Counted from the stretch's first letter, positions 1-8,776 are shown. The stretch: DNA of 53,406 nucleotides from Deferrisomatales bacterium (GCA_029211085.1 JARGFW010000010.1:1-53406); one strand, 5' to 3'. Program-made: numbers and translations. The notes: a model not told the origin generated them from the sequence alone.

Positions 1-2
1 AG

Positions 3-1484
3 GTGCTCACTGCGGGCCGGCGGCGCCACGCGATGATCATCCAGATCAAGACCGGGGTAAAGGACGACGGCACCATCACCGGGGTCGAGTGCAAGCTCAT
101 CGCCGACGGCGGCGCCTACGCGAGCGTGGGGGCGCTGAGCATCTACCTGGCCGGCGCCTTCGTCGCGGTCCCGTTCCGGGTGCCCAATCTAAAGTACGAC
201 GCCTACCGCGCCTATACGAACAAGCCCTTTGCCGGCGCCTTGCGTGGGCACTGTCTGCCGCAGATGCGTTTCGCGGCGGACCAACAGCTGGAGATGCTCG
301 GGGAGGAGCTGGGGATCGACCCCCTCGAGATCCGGCTCAGAAACGCCTATCAGGCGGGCGACGTGGCGTGCAACGGCTTCGCCATCACCAGTTGCGGTCT
401 CACCGAGTCCCTGCTCCGGACCGCCGAGGTGGTGAACTGGGACGCACGCGCGAGCCGGCGGGTCCAGACAGGCTCCAAGGCGCGGGGCGTCGGGATCGCC
501 TCCAACGCCCAGTGCACCGGCGCGCGCATGGGCGGCCACAACGCGGCTTCTGCGGTCATCAAGGTCCACGAGGACGGTTCCCTGACCCTGCAGACCGGTG
601 CCACCGACGTGGGTCAGGGGTCGGAGACGGTCCTGGCCCAGATCGTCGCCGAAGAGCTCGGGCTCGACTTCGACGAAGTGCATGTCACCCAGAACGACAC
701 AGAGGTCACGCCCATCGACCCGGGTACCTACGGCAGCCGGGTCACGTTCACCTCGGGCAACGCGGCGCGCGAGGCGGCGGCCGACGTACGCCGGCAGGTG
801 TTCGAGTTCGTGGCGGACAAGCTCGAAGCCGACCCCGGTGATCTGGAGATCGGGGACCACCGGGTGTTCGTACGAGGCAGCCCGGACCGTGGCCTGCCGT
901 GGCTGAAGGCCGTGCGGCACGCCTACTACTCCAGGGACACCCCGCTCCTGGGCCGCGGCAGCGCGACCCCCGGCACCGGGATGGTGGACATGGTCACCGG
1001 CGTGGGGAACCTCTCCGGGGCCTACAGTTTCGGCACCCAGGCCGCCGAGGTGGAGGTGGACACCGAGACCGGGCACGTGAAGATCCTCAACATGATCGTC
1101 AGCCACGACTCGGGGTACGCGATCAACCCCCTTCTGACGGAGGGCCAGCAGGAAGGCTCCGTGAACATCGGCGAAGCCCAGGTGCTGTTCGAGGACCTGC
1201 CGACGGACAAGGGGCAGATCCTGGCGACCGCTTTCCACATGTACGGGATGCCATCTGCTGCCGATTCGCCGGGTCAGATCCTCACCGAGCACATCGAGAC
1301 CGATGATCCCGCCGGCCCTTACGGCGCCAAGGAGTCGGGGGAGGGGACATCCATCTCCACCCTGCCGGCCATTGCCAACGCCATCTACGATGCCGTCGGG
1401 GTCCGGGTGTACGAACTGCCGTTCACGCCGGAGAAGCTCCTGAAGGCACTGGAACAGAAGAAGAACAAGGAGTCTGAACGATGA
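3..1484 (+). CDS. hcrA: 4-hydroxybenzoyl-CoA reductase-type molybdopterin (alpha) subunit, 5' truncated
   Basis: Partial gene: the reading frame runs off the left edge, leaving the last 493 or so residues. It belongs to the xanthine oxidase family of molybdenum hydroxylases. Family landmarks seen are the GTYGSRVTFTSGNA stretch and the C-terminal GPYGAKESGEGTS segment, which holds the conserved active-site Glu region, followed by PAIANAIYDAVGVR. Its stop overlaps the next start (ATGA), so it is translationally coupled to the FAD subunit. The assignment to 4-hydroxybenzoyl-CoA reductase rests mainly on the neighbouring beta subunit, which carries the diagnostic iron-sulfur insertion, and on the nearby CoA ligase. 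The missing N-terminal part would lie upstream of this window. Another aromatic-CoA dehydroxylase or hydroxylase of the same family is possible. Confidence 0.9.
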   Translation: MLTAGRRRHAMIIQIKTGVKDDGTITGVECKLIADGGAYASVGALSIYLAGAFVAVPFRVPNLKYDAYRAYTNKPFAGALRGHCLPQMRFAADQQLEMLGEELGIDPLEIRLRNAYQAGDVACNGFAITSCGLTESLLRTAEVVNWDARASRRVQTGSKARGVGIASNAQCTGARMGGHNAASAVIKVHEDGSLTLQTGATDVGQGSETVLAQIVAEELGLDFDEVHVTQNDTEVTPIDPGTYGSRVTFTSGNAAREAAADVRRQVFEFVADKLEADPGDLEIGDHRVFVRGSPDRGLPWLKAVRHAYYSRDTPLLGRGSATPGTGMVDMVTGVGNLSGAYSFGTQAAEVEVDTETGHVKILNMIVSHDSGYAINPLLTEGQQEGSVNIGEAQVLFEDLPTDKGQILATAFHMYGMPSAADSPGQILTEHIETDDPAGPYGAKESGEGTSISTLPAIANAIYDAVGVRVYELPFTPEKLLKALEQKKNKESER

Positions 1485-2503
1485 GAATTGATCCACTCGA
1501 GTATCTCAGGCCCGGGACGCGGGGGGAAGCGTTGGCCCTTCTGGCAGAGCACGGCGCGGAGGCGAGGGTCCTCGGCGGTGGCACGGATCTGGTGGCGCGG
1601 ATGAAGCTCGGTATCGTGAGCCCCAAAGTCGCGGTCGATCTCGGTGACATCGCCGAGTTGCGCGGCATCCGCGAGGACGCGGAGGGCCTCACCATCGGTG
1701 CCGGGACCCCGCTGCACGCCGTGGCGCAGTCCCCGGCGGTGGTGTCCCGGTACCCGTCACTGGCCACCGCCGCGGCCAGCGTCGCGTCGTTCCAGATTCG
1801 CAACCGGGGCACCCTGGCGGGGAATGTGTGCCTGGAGACCATGTGTTGGTTCTACAACCAGTCCCGCCAGTGGAAGAAGTCTCGACCGTTGTGCCACAAG
1901 GCCGGCGGCGAGCCGTGCCACGTGGTCAACCAGCCCAGCGTGTGTTACGCCACCTACCGGGGCGACACCGCCGTCGCCCTGATGGCCCTGGGCGCCCAAG
2001 CCGAGGTCCAGTCCCAAGGGCAGGAGCGACGCCTCCCCTTGGAGGAGCTCTTCACCGGCGAGGGCAAGTCGCCCCTCGCCCTTGCCGCGACCGAGATGAT
2101 CACGGCTTTTCGCATTCCGGCGCCGCCCGTGGCCTCGGGCAACGCGTACCGCAAGGTCTCTCACCGCCAGGCGGTGGATTACCCCCAGGCGGGTGTGGCA
2201 GCGGCCGTCGTCTTGGCGCCTGGCGGCGGAACCTGCGTCGCGGCGCGCATCGTTCTCGGGGCGGTCGGACCGTGCCCGGTTCGAGCGCGGGAGGCGGAAG
2301 CGTTGCTGCAGGGCCAGGAGATCACCGGCGAGGTTCTCGAACGTGCCGCCCAGGCGGCCGTAGCCGTTGCACGGCCCGTGAACAACATGACGTTCGGCGC
2401 GCCGTCCTACCGGCGCAAGATGGTGCGCGTGCTCGGGCTCAAGGCGCTCGTCGCCGCGGTGGAACAGGCCCGGCAGGGACACTCCCAGGGAGACGATCGA
2501 TGA
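1481..2503 (+). CDS. hcrB: 4-hydroxybenzoyl-CoA reductase-type FAD/[4Fe-4S] (beta) subunit
   Basis: 340 aa FAD-binding subunit of a molybdenum hydroxylase (CO-dehydrogenase flavoprotein family). The FAD motif LGGGTDLVARMK is near residues 31-42, and a second FAD-contact segment, RNRGTLAGNV, is near residue 107. Directly after it comes an insertion of about 40 residues with cysteines at 117, 122, 138, 146 and 155. Family knowledge: 4-hydroxybenzoyl-CoA reductase, unlike ordinary xanthine oxidase relatives, carries an extra [4Fe-4S] cluster in such a beta-subunit loop, held by four cysteines. The spacing here (122/138/146/155) fits that loop. ATGA overlaps join it to the genes on both sides, making one translationally coupled operon. 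Substrate identity beyond the 4-hydroxybenzoyl-CoA type is inference. Confidence 0.92.
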   Translation: MRIDPLEYLRPGTRGEALALLAEHGAEARVLGGGTDLVARMKLGIVSPKVAVDLGDIAELRGIREDAEGLTIGAGTPLHAVAQSPAVVSRYPSLATAAASVASFQIRNRGTLAGNVCLETMCWFYNQSRQWKKSRPLCHKAGGEPCHVVNQPSVCYATYRGDTAVALMALGAQAEVQSQGQERRLPLEELFTGEGKSPLALAATEMITAFRIPAPPVASGNAYRKVSHRQAVDYPQAGVAAAVVLAPGGGTCVAARIVLGAVGPCPVRAREAEALLQGQEITGEVLERAAQAAVAVARPVNNMTFGAPSYRRKMVRVLGLKALVAAVEQARQGHSQGDDR

Positions 2504-2964
2504 AGAAGATCATCGAGTTGCAGGTAAACGGCCAGACCCACGAGGTTTTGATCAAACCCCAACAGACCCTGCTGGAGGTGCTGCGCGACAGTCTGGGCCT
2601 CACCGGCGCCAAGGAAGGCTGCGGGCTGGGCGCGTGCGGAGCCTGCACCGTACTCATCGACGGCGAGGCGGCTCTGTCTTGTCTCATGCTGGTCGAGAGC
2701 GCGGTGGGCAAGGAGGTCGTGACCATCGAAGGACTGGCCCGGGAAGGCGAACTGGACCCCCTCCAGAACTCCTTCGTGGAGCACGGGGCGATCCAGTGCG
2801 GGTTCTGCTCCCCCGGCATGATCATGGTCGGCAGGGCGCTGCTGGCCCAGAACCCCACGCCCACGCGGGATCAGATCCGGATCGCGATCGCCGGCAACCT
2901 CTGCCGGTGTACCGGATACCAGAAGATCGTCGACGCCATCGAGGCCGTGGCCGAGGCAAAGTGA
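2500..2964 (+). CDS. hcrC: 4-hydroxybenzoyl-CoA reductase-type [2Fe-2S] (gamma) subunit
   Basis: 154 aa two-cluster ferredoxin subunit of a molybdenum hydroxylase. The N-terminal plant-type [2Fe-2S] motif is GCGLGACGACTVL, with a further Cys in ALSCLML. The C-terminal helical domain has the second cluster motifs QCGFCSPGMI and NLCRCTGYQ. Length is normal for this subunit. The start is the ATG overlapping the beta-subunit stop (ATGA); a longer in-frame extension upstream is only an alternative-frame readthrough of hcrB. It passes electrons between the molybdenum site and the flavin or an external low-potential donor. Confidence 0.95.
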   Translation: MKKIIELQVNGQTHEVLIKPQQTLLEVLRDSLGLTGAKEGCGLGACGACTVLIDGEAALSCLMLVESAVGKEVVTIEGLAREGELDPLQNSFVEHGAIQCGFCSPGMIMVGRALLAQNPTPTRDQIRIAIAGNLCRCTGYQKIVDAIEAVAEAK

Positions 2965-3370
2965 GAGGGGGTGTCCGGCGCGGGTCATCCTGTTGTGGGT
3001 GCCGCGCCCGGAGCGGAGCAGGCGACCGGTTCGAACTACCCGTGGCGGGTGCTCGCTGGGGGGGCCCGATGCCGAGGATGCGGTCCTCCGCGACGCGTGT
3101 CTCCAGCGGTGAGATCCTCCTGAGGTCCGGGGCGTTACCACCAGCGATACTCGATCGGGGTTCGGCCGTCTAATTGGCGGCCGGACCCTTCGTGCTTCGG
3201 AGACGGGAACGGAGCAGGGAATCTCATCGCGGCCCGCCACGCGTCGGGTTCGCCCCCGCCTGGCCGCGGGGGCACTCGCCCCGCTCCAAAGCCGGTCGCC
3301 ATCGGCCTTCCGCTCGGGATAGGGGTGTGACCACACCGTTTGGACGACCAACCAACCACGGGAGCTGCCC
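2965..3370. other. 406-base gap with no convincing gene
   Basis: The gap between the reductase operon and the VOC relic. No ORF here looks protein-coding. A weak stem (GGCGCGG at 2977-2983 pairing with CCGCGCC at 3002-3008, 18-base loop) lies just after hcrC without a T-run, so a terminator is not established. A GGTTCGAA-like word near 3030 is not part of a tRNA fold. Confidence 0.5.
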
Positions 3371-3514
3371 ATGATCGGTGTCGAGAAGATCGACCACGAG
3401 CCCCGCATCTGGGAGAACAGTCGGTATGTCTTTCTCAACCCGGCCTTCCTGAACGGGGTGATGGTGGAGGTGATCGACTGGCCGGAAGTGGAGGCGGAGA
3501 GGGCCATGCCATGA
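3371..3514 (+). pseudogene. 47-codon relic of a VOC/methylmalonyl-CoA-epimerase-like protein
   Basis: A short ORF that begins MIGVEKIDH, like the first strand of a glyoxalase/VOC-fold protein. It then jumps directly to RYVFLNPAFLNGVMVEVID, which resembles the C-terminal strand of VOC proteins and methylmalonyl-CoA epimerases (typically FLHPKSTGGVLIELV). The roughly 80-100 residues normally between them are absent, so this looks like an in-frame internal deletion. It has a GGGAG Shine-Dalgarno-like site six bases before the ATG, and its stop overlaps the ligase start (ATGA). It is therefore probably still translated and may couple translation to the ligase. Function as an enzyme is very unlikely. 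Similarity was judged by eye only. Confidence 0.55.
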
Positions 3515-5076
3515 GAGAAATCGAGACCCCGGAGCGTGTCAACGCCGCCAGCTTCCTCCTCGACCGCCATCTCGCCGAAGGTCGGGGGGACAACGTGGCT
3601 CTCGTCTGCCGGGAGAGCAGTTACACCTATCGGGAGGTGCAGGCCCAGGTGAACCGGCTGGGTAACGGGTTGCGGGATCTGGGCGTGGAGATTGAGAACC
3701 GTGTGCTGTTGCTGTCCCCCGACGTGCCGGAGCTGGTTTTCGGGTTGCTGGCCTGCATGAAGATCGGGGCCGTTCCCATAGCTGCCAATGTCCTGCTGCC
3801 CCCCGAGGACATCGGCTACATCCTGCAGGATAGCCGGGCCAAGGTGGCGATTGCCCACGACTCCCTGGCACCGGTGGTCCAGGGACTGCGCCCCTCCCTG
3901 CCCCACCTTTGCCATCTGGTGGTGATCGGCGCGGCAGGGGACGGACAGCGAGGGTACCGCGATCTGGTGGATGGGTCGGGGGAAGAGCTGGCGCCGGCGG
4001 ATACCCGGGGGGACGATGCCGCCGTCTGGCAGTACAGCTCCGGAACCACCGGGGCGCCCAAGGGCATCATCCAAATGCACAAGAACGTCCTCTGGTACTA
4101 CCGAGCCTATGCCGAGGCGTTCCTGGGGGTCACTGAGCGAGACCGATTCCTGTCGGTGGCCAAGCTCTTCTTCGGCTACGGCCAGGGGAACTCCCTGTAC
4201 ATTTCGTTCGGCGCCGGGGCCACGACCATCCTGATGCCGGACAGGCCCGAGCCCCGGACCATCGCCGAACTCATCACCCGGGAGAGACCCACGGTCTTCG
4301 CCGGCGTGCCCACCGCGTACAACGCCCTGCTGCAGCTGCCGGACCTCACCGAAGCCTACGACTTCCGGTCGGTGCGGCTCTTCCTGTCCGCGGGGGAAGC
4401 CCTGCCCCCCGCCGTACAGGAACGGTGGCGGGAGGCCTGGGGCACCGATATCGTGGACGGCATCGGCTGCACGGAGTGCTTTCACATCTTCATCTCCAAC
4501 CGCCCCGGCGATGTCGTCCCCGGTGCCTCGGGTCGGCTTGTGCCCGGCTTCGATGCCAGGCTCGTGGACGAGGAGGAGCGGGAAGTGGGGCCCGGGGAGA
4601 TCGGGAACCTGCTGATCCGCGCCGGATGTGTGGCATCCGGGTACTGGGGCAAGCACCGACGATCCCAGCGCACGTTTCTGGGGGAGTGGGTGAAGACGGG
4701 GGACAAGTTCTCTCGGGACGAGGACGGCTTGTTCCGGTTCGCCGGGCGGGGGGACGACATGATCAAATCCGGTGGGATCTGGGTGGCCCCGGTTGAGGTG
4801 GAGGCGACTCTCAGTGGCCATCCAGCGGTGCTGGAGTGCGGGGTCGTCGGAGCACCGGACCCGGACAACCTGATCAAGCCCAAGGCCTTCGTCGTGCTCC
4901 GAGAGGGTTGGTCCCCCTCGGGAGCCCTCACCCGGGAACTGCAGCAGTTCGTCAAAGTGCGGATCGCGCCCTATAAGTACCCGCGTTGGATCGAGTATCT
5001 CCCCAAGCTGCCCAAGACGGCCACCGGCAAGATCCAGCGCTACAAGCTGCGAGGGGCGACAATCGAAGCGACCTGA
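3511..5076 (+). CDS. Benzoate/4-hydroxybenzoate-CoA ligase family protein
   Basis: 521 aa AMP-forming acyl-CoA synthetase of the benzoate-CoA ligase subgroup. P-loop-like motif YSSGTTGAPKGI is near residue 175, followed by the adenylate-binding region GIGCTECFHIF, the hinge region FRFAGRGDDMIKSGGIWV and the C-terminal catalytic lysine motif LPKTATGKIQRYKL. It would convert an aromatic carboxylate plus CoA and ATP to the aryl-CoA thioester, which the adjacent reductase could dehydroxylate. The ATG at 3511, overlapping the relic ORF stop, is chosen over longer in-frame extensions because family members begin with this type of N-terminus. Its neighbours favour 4-hydroxybenzoate or a related hydroxyaromatic acid, but substrate specificity cannot be read directly. 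Confidence 0.9.
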   Translation: MREIETPERVNAASFLLDRHLAEGRGDNVALVCRESSYTYREVQAQVNRLGNGLRDLGVEIENRVLLLSPDVPELVFGLLACMKIGAVPIAANVLLPPEDIGYILQDSRAKVAIAHDSLAPVVQGLRPSLPHLCHLVVIGAAGDGQRGYRDLVDGSGEELAPADTRGDDAAVWQYSSGTTGAPKGIIQMHKNVLWYYRAYAEAFLGVTERDRFLSVAKLFFGYGQGNSLYISFGAGATTILMPDRPEPRTIAELITRERPTVFAGVPTAYNALLQLPDLTEAYDFRSVRLFLSAGEALPPAVQERWREAWGTDIVDGIGCTECFHIFISNRPGDVVPGASGRLVPGFDARLVDEEEREVGPGEIGNLLIRAGCVASGYWGKHRRSQRTFLGEWVKTGDKFSRDEDGLFRFAGRGDDMIKSGGIWVAPVEVEATLSGHPAVLECGVVGAPDPDNLIKPKAFVVLREGWSPSGALTRELQQFVKVRIAPYKYPRWIEYLPKLPKTATGKIQRYKLRGATIEAT

Positions 5077-5290
5077 ACGGGCAGGAGCGGGGGGCGAGAG
5101 CGACGGGGGAAGCGACGAAAGTCTTCCGTATCCGGTTCCACGCCGGATGCCGCCTGGCAGCCACCGTGGGTGAGGGCCTGCCGGCGGCGGCCCCGCCCGA
5201 CCCGGATTCGATCCGCCTACCCCCTGACCCCGTTGTGTCTACGCCACCGGCAGATGAACGACCACTTCCGTCATCCCGGCCGGCCGACGG

Positions 5291-6595
5291 CTAATAGGAG
5301 ATGTGGCTGGGCAGATAGGTGGCGATCTGCGGGAAGGCCATGATGAGGATGGTCAGCACGACGAGAGCAACGAGGAACGGCAAGATCCCCTTGAAGATGT
5401 GGTGCAGGGGAACATCGGGCGCGATGCCCTTGATCACGAACACGTTGACCCCGACTGGGGGCGTGATCACGCCCATCTCGCCGGTGAGCACGATCAGCAC
5501 CCCGAACCAGATGGGGTCGAAGCCGAGCCGCTGGACGATCGGGTAGAAGATCGGCACGGTCACCACGATGAGGGCCATGGAGTCCATGAAGAAGCCACCC
5601 ATGAAGTAGATCAGGACAATCACGACCATGACGGCCATGGGAGAGATGGGGAGGTTGCCCACCCAGTCTGCCAGCACGAAGGGGAGGTTCGAGATCGCCA
5701 GGAAGTGGCCGAAGACGACGGCACCGGCGATGATGAACAGGACCATGCAGCCGGTCTGAAGAGCCTCTTTGCCCGTGCTCAGGAAGGACTGCCAGGTCAA
5801 CTGACGCCGGACCAGCCCGATCAGGAGAGCGCCTCCGGCGCCGATGGCTCCGGCCTGGGTGGGGCTGAACCATCCCAGGAAGAGCCCGCCGATGGCGAGG
5901 ACGAAGAGCAGGAACGCCTCGATGATGCCCCCGGTCGCCTTCACCTTGGCGGTCCAGGAGGTCGCCAGCCCCGGAGGGCCGATATCGGGCTTGCGCCAGC
6001 AGAGGATCGCTACGGTTACGATGAACATCAGGCTGAGGAGGGCCCCGGGGATGATGCCGGCCACGAACAGCTTGCCGATGGACTCCTCCACCAGGATCCC
6101 GTAGACGATGAGCACCGTGCTGGGTGGGATGAGAATCCCGAGGGTGCCGGCGGCGGCCACGGTGCCTGTGGCCAGGGTGTCGTCGTACTTGTACTTGCGC
6201 ATCTCCGGCAGCGCAATCTTGCCCATGGTGGCGGCGGTCGCGGCGGTGGAGCCGCAGATGGCGGAAAATCCCGCGCAGGCCAGGACCGTGGCGAGGGTGA
6301 GTCCCCCGCGGAGGCTACCCACCCAGGTGTAGGTGGTGGAGAAGAGCCGCTTGCTGATCCCCGACGCGAAGGCGAAGGACCCCATGAGGATGAACATGGG
6401 GATCACGGAGAGGGGATACGAGGTCAGGGTTTCGAAGATGTCCTGGGAGAGGAGGGCGAGAGCCACATCCATCCCGGCCAGGTACGCAAACCCGCCGAAC
6501 CCTACCACCGCCATGGCGAAGGCGACCGGGGTCCCCACGAGGAACAGGAGGAGCAGGACTCCGATGCCGACGATTCCGGTTAGCTCAGGACTCAT
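5291..6595 (-). CDS. dctM: TRAP transporter large permease (DctM)
   Basis: 434 aa, very hydrophobic, about a dozen membrane segments, with the expected length and organisation for DctM. Recognisable blocks include the N-terminal LLLLFLVGTPVAFAMAV helix, GSFAFASGISKRLF, FSAICGSTAATAATMG and EMGVITPPVGVNVFVIKGI, typical of the family. It forms the Na+-driven import channel with DctQ and receives substrate from periplasmic DctP. Its start overlaps the end of dctQ by 11 bases. It converges with the ligase gene, so this transporter is a plausible uptake route for the aromatic acid handled by the neighbouring enzymes (inference). Confidence 0.95.
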   Translation of the reverse strand: MSPELTGIVGIGVLLLLFLVGTPVAFAMAVVGFGGFAYLAGMDVALALLSQDIFETLTSYPLSVIPMFILMGSFAFASGISKRLFSTTYTWVGSLRGGLTLATVLACAGFSAICGSTAATAATMGKIALPEMRKYKYDDTLATGTVAAAGTLGILIPPSTVLIVYGILVEESIGKLFVAGIIPGALLSLMFIVTVAILCWRKPDIGPPGLATSWTAKVKATGGIIEAFLLFVLAIGGLFLGWFSPTQAGAIGAGGALLIGLVRRQLTWQSFLSTGKEALQTGCMVLFIIAGAVVFGHFLAISNLPFVLADWVGNLPISPMAVMVVIVLIYFMGGFFMDSMALIVVTVPIFYPIVQRLGFDPIWFGVLIVLTGEMGVITPPVGVNVFVIKGIAPDVPLHHIFKGILPFLVALVVLTILIMAFPQIATYLPSHISY

Positions 6596-7082
6596 GCTTG
6601 ATCACCCGTAGGACCGAATCCAAAAATTGGTGGAGGAGCACCAGGCACATGGGGATCATTCCCACGGCGGCGGCGTAGGCAAACGGGGCCATGGGCCACT
6701 TGTTGGTCGCGCTCTCCTCCCCGCCCGCCGCCAGGTGCTGCCCGTGCACGAACAGGCGCCAGACGATCAGGATGAAGAGCGCCAGGCAGATCAGGCGCAC
6801 GACGCTCTCCATCAGGGCTTGCGGGCGCTTCGGACACAGCATCACGAAGAACTCCACGTGGACATGTCGGCCCGCGATAAGGGCCATCGAGACCCCAAAG
6901 GACATCGCGATGAGCTGCAACAGCATCATGATGTCGAGGGCGCCGAACACGGGCATCCGAAGCAGCTTGGCGCCCAGGACGTCCACGCACGTGAGGATCA
7001 CCATGGCGAACAGGGCGGCGAAGCCGATGAGCTCAAACCAGGAGCACACCGCTTGGTTGAACTTCTCGAGTTTTTCCAGCAT
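6585..7082 (-). CDS. dctQ: TRAP transporter small permease (DctQ)
   Basis: 165 aa with four predicted membrane helices, the usual DctQ size and topology. Features include the N-terminal helix after FELIGFAALFAMVILTCVDVLGAKLLR, the charged ALIAGRHVHVEFF segment and the final MIPMCLVLLHQFLDSVLR helix. It pairs with DctM. It lies about 160 bases downstream of dctP, behind a strong hairpin, which would lower expression of the membrane subunits relative to the binding protein. Confidence 0.92.
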   Translation of the reverse strand: MLEKLEKFNQAVCSWFELIGFAALFAMVILTCVDVLGAKLLRMPVFGALDIMMLLQLIAMSFGVSMALIAGRHVHVEFFVMLCPKRPQALMESVVRLICLALFILIVWRLFVHGQHLAAGGEESATNKWPMAPFAYAAAVGMIPMCLVLLHQFLDSVLRVIKHES

Positions 7083-7190
7083 GGAGAGTCTTCCGGTTCT
7101 GGGGGAACGGGATTAGGTCGTCATGTTATAGATATGCGTAAGGAGACGCCTGGTTCAATACCCTCCCCAGCTACTCAGCGAGAAAGACCC

Positions 7191-7223
7191 CCCTTGCCCG
7201 GCCCAAGGTGCGCCGGGCAAGGG
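7191..7223 (-). terminator. Intercistronic hairpin between dctP and dctQ
   Basis: A perfect 11-bp inverted repeat: CCCTTGCCCGG at 7191-7201 and CCGGGCAAGGG at 7213-7223, with an 11-base loop. On the minus strand it begins 18 bases after the dctP stop and is followed by GGGTCTTTCT, a weak T-rich tail. It fits a partial terminator or 3' mRNA stabiliser that lets the binding protein be made in excess of the permease, as is common in binding-protein-dependent transporter operons. Confidence 0.6.
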
Positions 7224-7241
7224 TGCCTTTCCCAGTGGTCT

Positions 7242-8348
7242 TTACTGCACGTAGGCCTCAGGCCGCATCCCTGCCGGCCCGGTGGGGGACGGGATCTTGT
7301 TCTCCATCTGCTTCTCGGTCCAGTACGGGATCCGTTCCTTCATGTAGGCAATCCAGTCTTTCACCTCTTGCTCGGTATATCCCTTGCTCACCGTGTCCTT
7401 GATGTAGTCTGCGAATACAGGGTCCATGGCTTTCTGCCACTTGGCGGCCTCCGCATCGGAGAGCTCGATAAACTCCATTCCCTTGCTCTTGCCGAATTCC
7501 TTGCCGACCAGTTCGATCTGGTTCCACATCAGCGCATACCGCTCCTGGTACTCGCCGCTCATCGTGTCTACGAGCTGTTGCAGGTCCCGAGGCAGTTTGT
7601 CGTAACTGTTCTTGTTCATCGCCAGATAGAAGGGGAACACTGACCCGATTTGCCAGCAGGTGGTCACGTACTTGGTGACCTCGCCGAACCGGAAGGTCTT
7701 GAGGGTTTCCCAGGGGGCCCAGACGCCGTCGTTGACGCCCTTGGAGATGGCGTCGTAGACCTCCATCATCGGGGTGGGGGCGGCGGTTCCGCCGAGGGCC
7801 TTGATGATCTCGCCCACCAGTCCCGGAGCGCGGATCGTCAGTCCCTTCAGATCTTCCATCGTCCGCACCGGGGTCTTGGTCATGATCATGCTGGGGGCGT
7901 TGCCGTGGATGGCGAGAACCTTCACGCCGTCCCACTCCTTGGGTTTGAACTTGTTGTACGCATCATAGAGCATGTGCGCCGCGACATAGGCACTGGGGGT
8001 GCCGAGTGGCAGACCGGCTCCCTCGGCCAGCGGCATACGGCCGGGGGTGTAGTAGGCGTGGGAGTAGCCGATGTCGACGATGCCCGACTCGATGCCCTTG
8101 TAGATGGCGGGAGCCTTCAGCAGCGAACCGCCGGCGAAGTACTGGACCTTGATCCGGCCACCGGAGCGTTCTTCCAGTTCCTTAGCGAACGCTTCGGTGA
8201 TCTTCGACTGCTGGGAGGGCGGCGGAAAGAAGTTGGCCATCTTCAGGTTGATGACGTCATCCGCCCGGGCCGTCTGCAGACCCGCAGCGGGCAGCAGGAG
8301 CGCGGCACAGAGAACCGCTACGGCAGTCGTGAGAAGCTGTCTCTTCAT
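7242..8348 (-). CDS. dctP: TRAP transporter substrate-binding protein (DctP family)
   Basis: 368 aa periplasmic binding protein. Signal peptide: MKRQLL followed by a hydrophobic stretch and a cleavage-like site after TARA, with mature DDVINLKMANFFPP. The DctP-type core contains the conserved MEDLKGLTIRAPG segment, whose Arg normally salt-bridges the ligand carboxylate, then MEVYDAISKGVNDGVWAP. The ATG at 8348 is preferred to the one at 8354: the GGAGGG ribosome site sits about eight bases before the former but too close to the latter. It is the first gene of dctPQM, behind a good sigma70-like promoter. The ligand is probably a carboxylate, possibly aromatic given the neighbours. Confidence 0.93.
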   Translation of the reverse strand: MKRQLLTTAVAVLCAALLLPAAGLQTARADDVINLKMANFFPPPSQQSKITEAFAKELEERSGGRIKVQYFAGGSLLKAPAIYKGIESGIVDIGYSHAYYTPGRMPLAEGAGLPLGTPSAYVAAHMLYDAYNKFKPKEWDGVKVLAIHGNAPSMIMTKTPVRTMEDLKGLTIRAPGLVGEIIKALGGTAAPTPMMEVYDAISKGVNDGVWAPWETLKTFRFGEVTKYVTTCWQIGSVFPFYLAMNKNSYDKLPRDLQQLVDTMSGEYQERYALMWNQIELVGKEFGKSKGMEFIELSDAEAAKWQKAMDPVFADYIKDTVSKGYTEQEVKDWIAYMKERIPYWTEKQMENKIPSPTGPAGMRPEAYVQ

Positions 8349-8747
8349 GATCATTCCCTCCGGAGTTGGTGCGTTAGGTTTCGCCACCCGTCTTCCGTTC
8401 TCAAGATCGGCGATCTGCTTCTTGCGATGCTGGTGATGCGCAAAACCATGCACCGAGGCCCGCCTGGTGGTGGCGCGCCGGGGTGGTTGGATGTCCTCGT
8501 CGGGTTCTGCGCTCGGTCGCCTCTGGAGTCCCTCCTTTCCACCCCCCGCTGACCACGGCACGGGTATCCCGGTGCGCGGTCCTGGTTGTGTGCTCTCTCG
8601 GCTTCTGCGGACCCGCCGGAGGCGACCTATGGGGCCGTTGACCCCGATCCTCCGTGCTGCCGCGCGCAGTTCCTTCTGGGAGGACCGGTCCGGTGGTAGC
8701 GGTCGCTGTGGCGCAGTCTCCCCTGCGAACTCATTCACAGAGCAGCA

Positions 8748-8776
8748 GATATACATTGGTGTTTTATTATTGTCAA
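8748..8776 (-). promoter_or_regulatory. Sigma70-like promoter for dctPQM
   Basis: On the minus strand, TTGACA (8776-8771) is separated by exactly 17 bases from TATATC (8753-8748): a perfect -35 and a four-of-six -10. Transcription would begin near 8741, giving a leader of nearly 390 bases before dctP. Confidence 0.6.

Noticed and set aside
3020-3060. GGTTCGAA-like word suggestive of a tRNA T-loop
   Set aside because: No acceptor, D or anticodon arms can be formed around it.
2407-4821. 804-residue minus-strand ORF
   Set aside because: It is antisense to the reductase and ligase genes and has the Arg/Gly/Pro bias of GC-rich shadow frames, with no recognisable domain or ribosome site.
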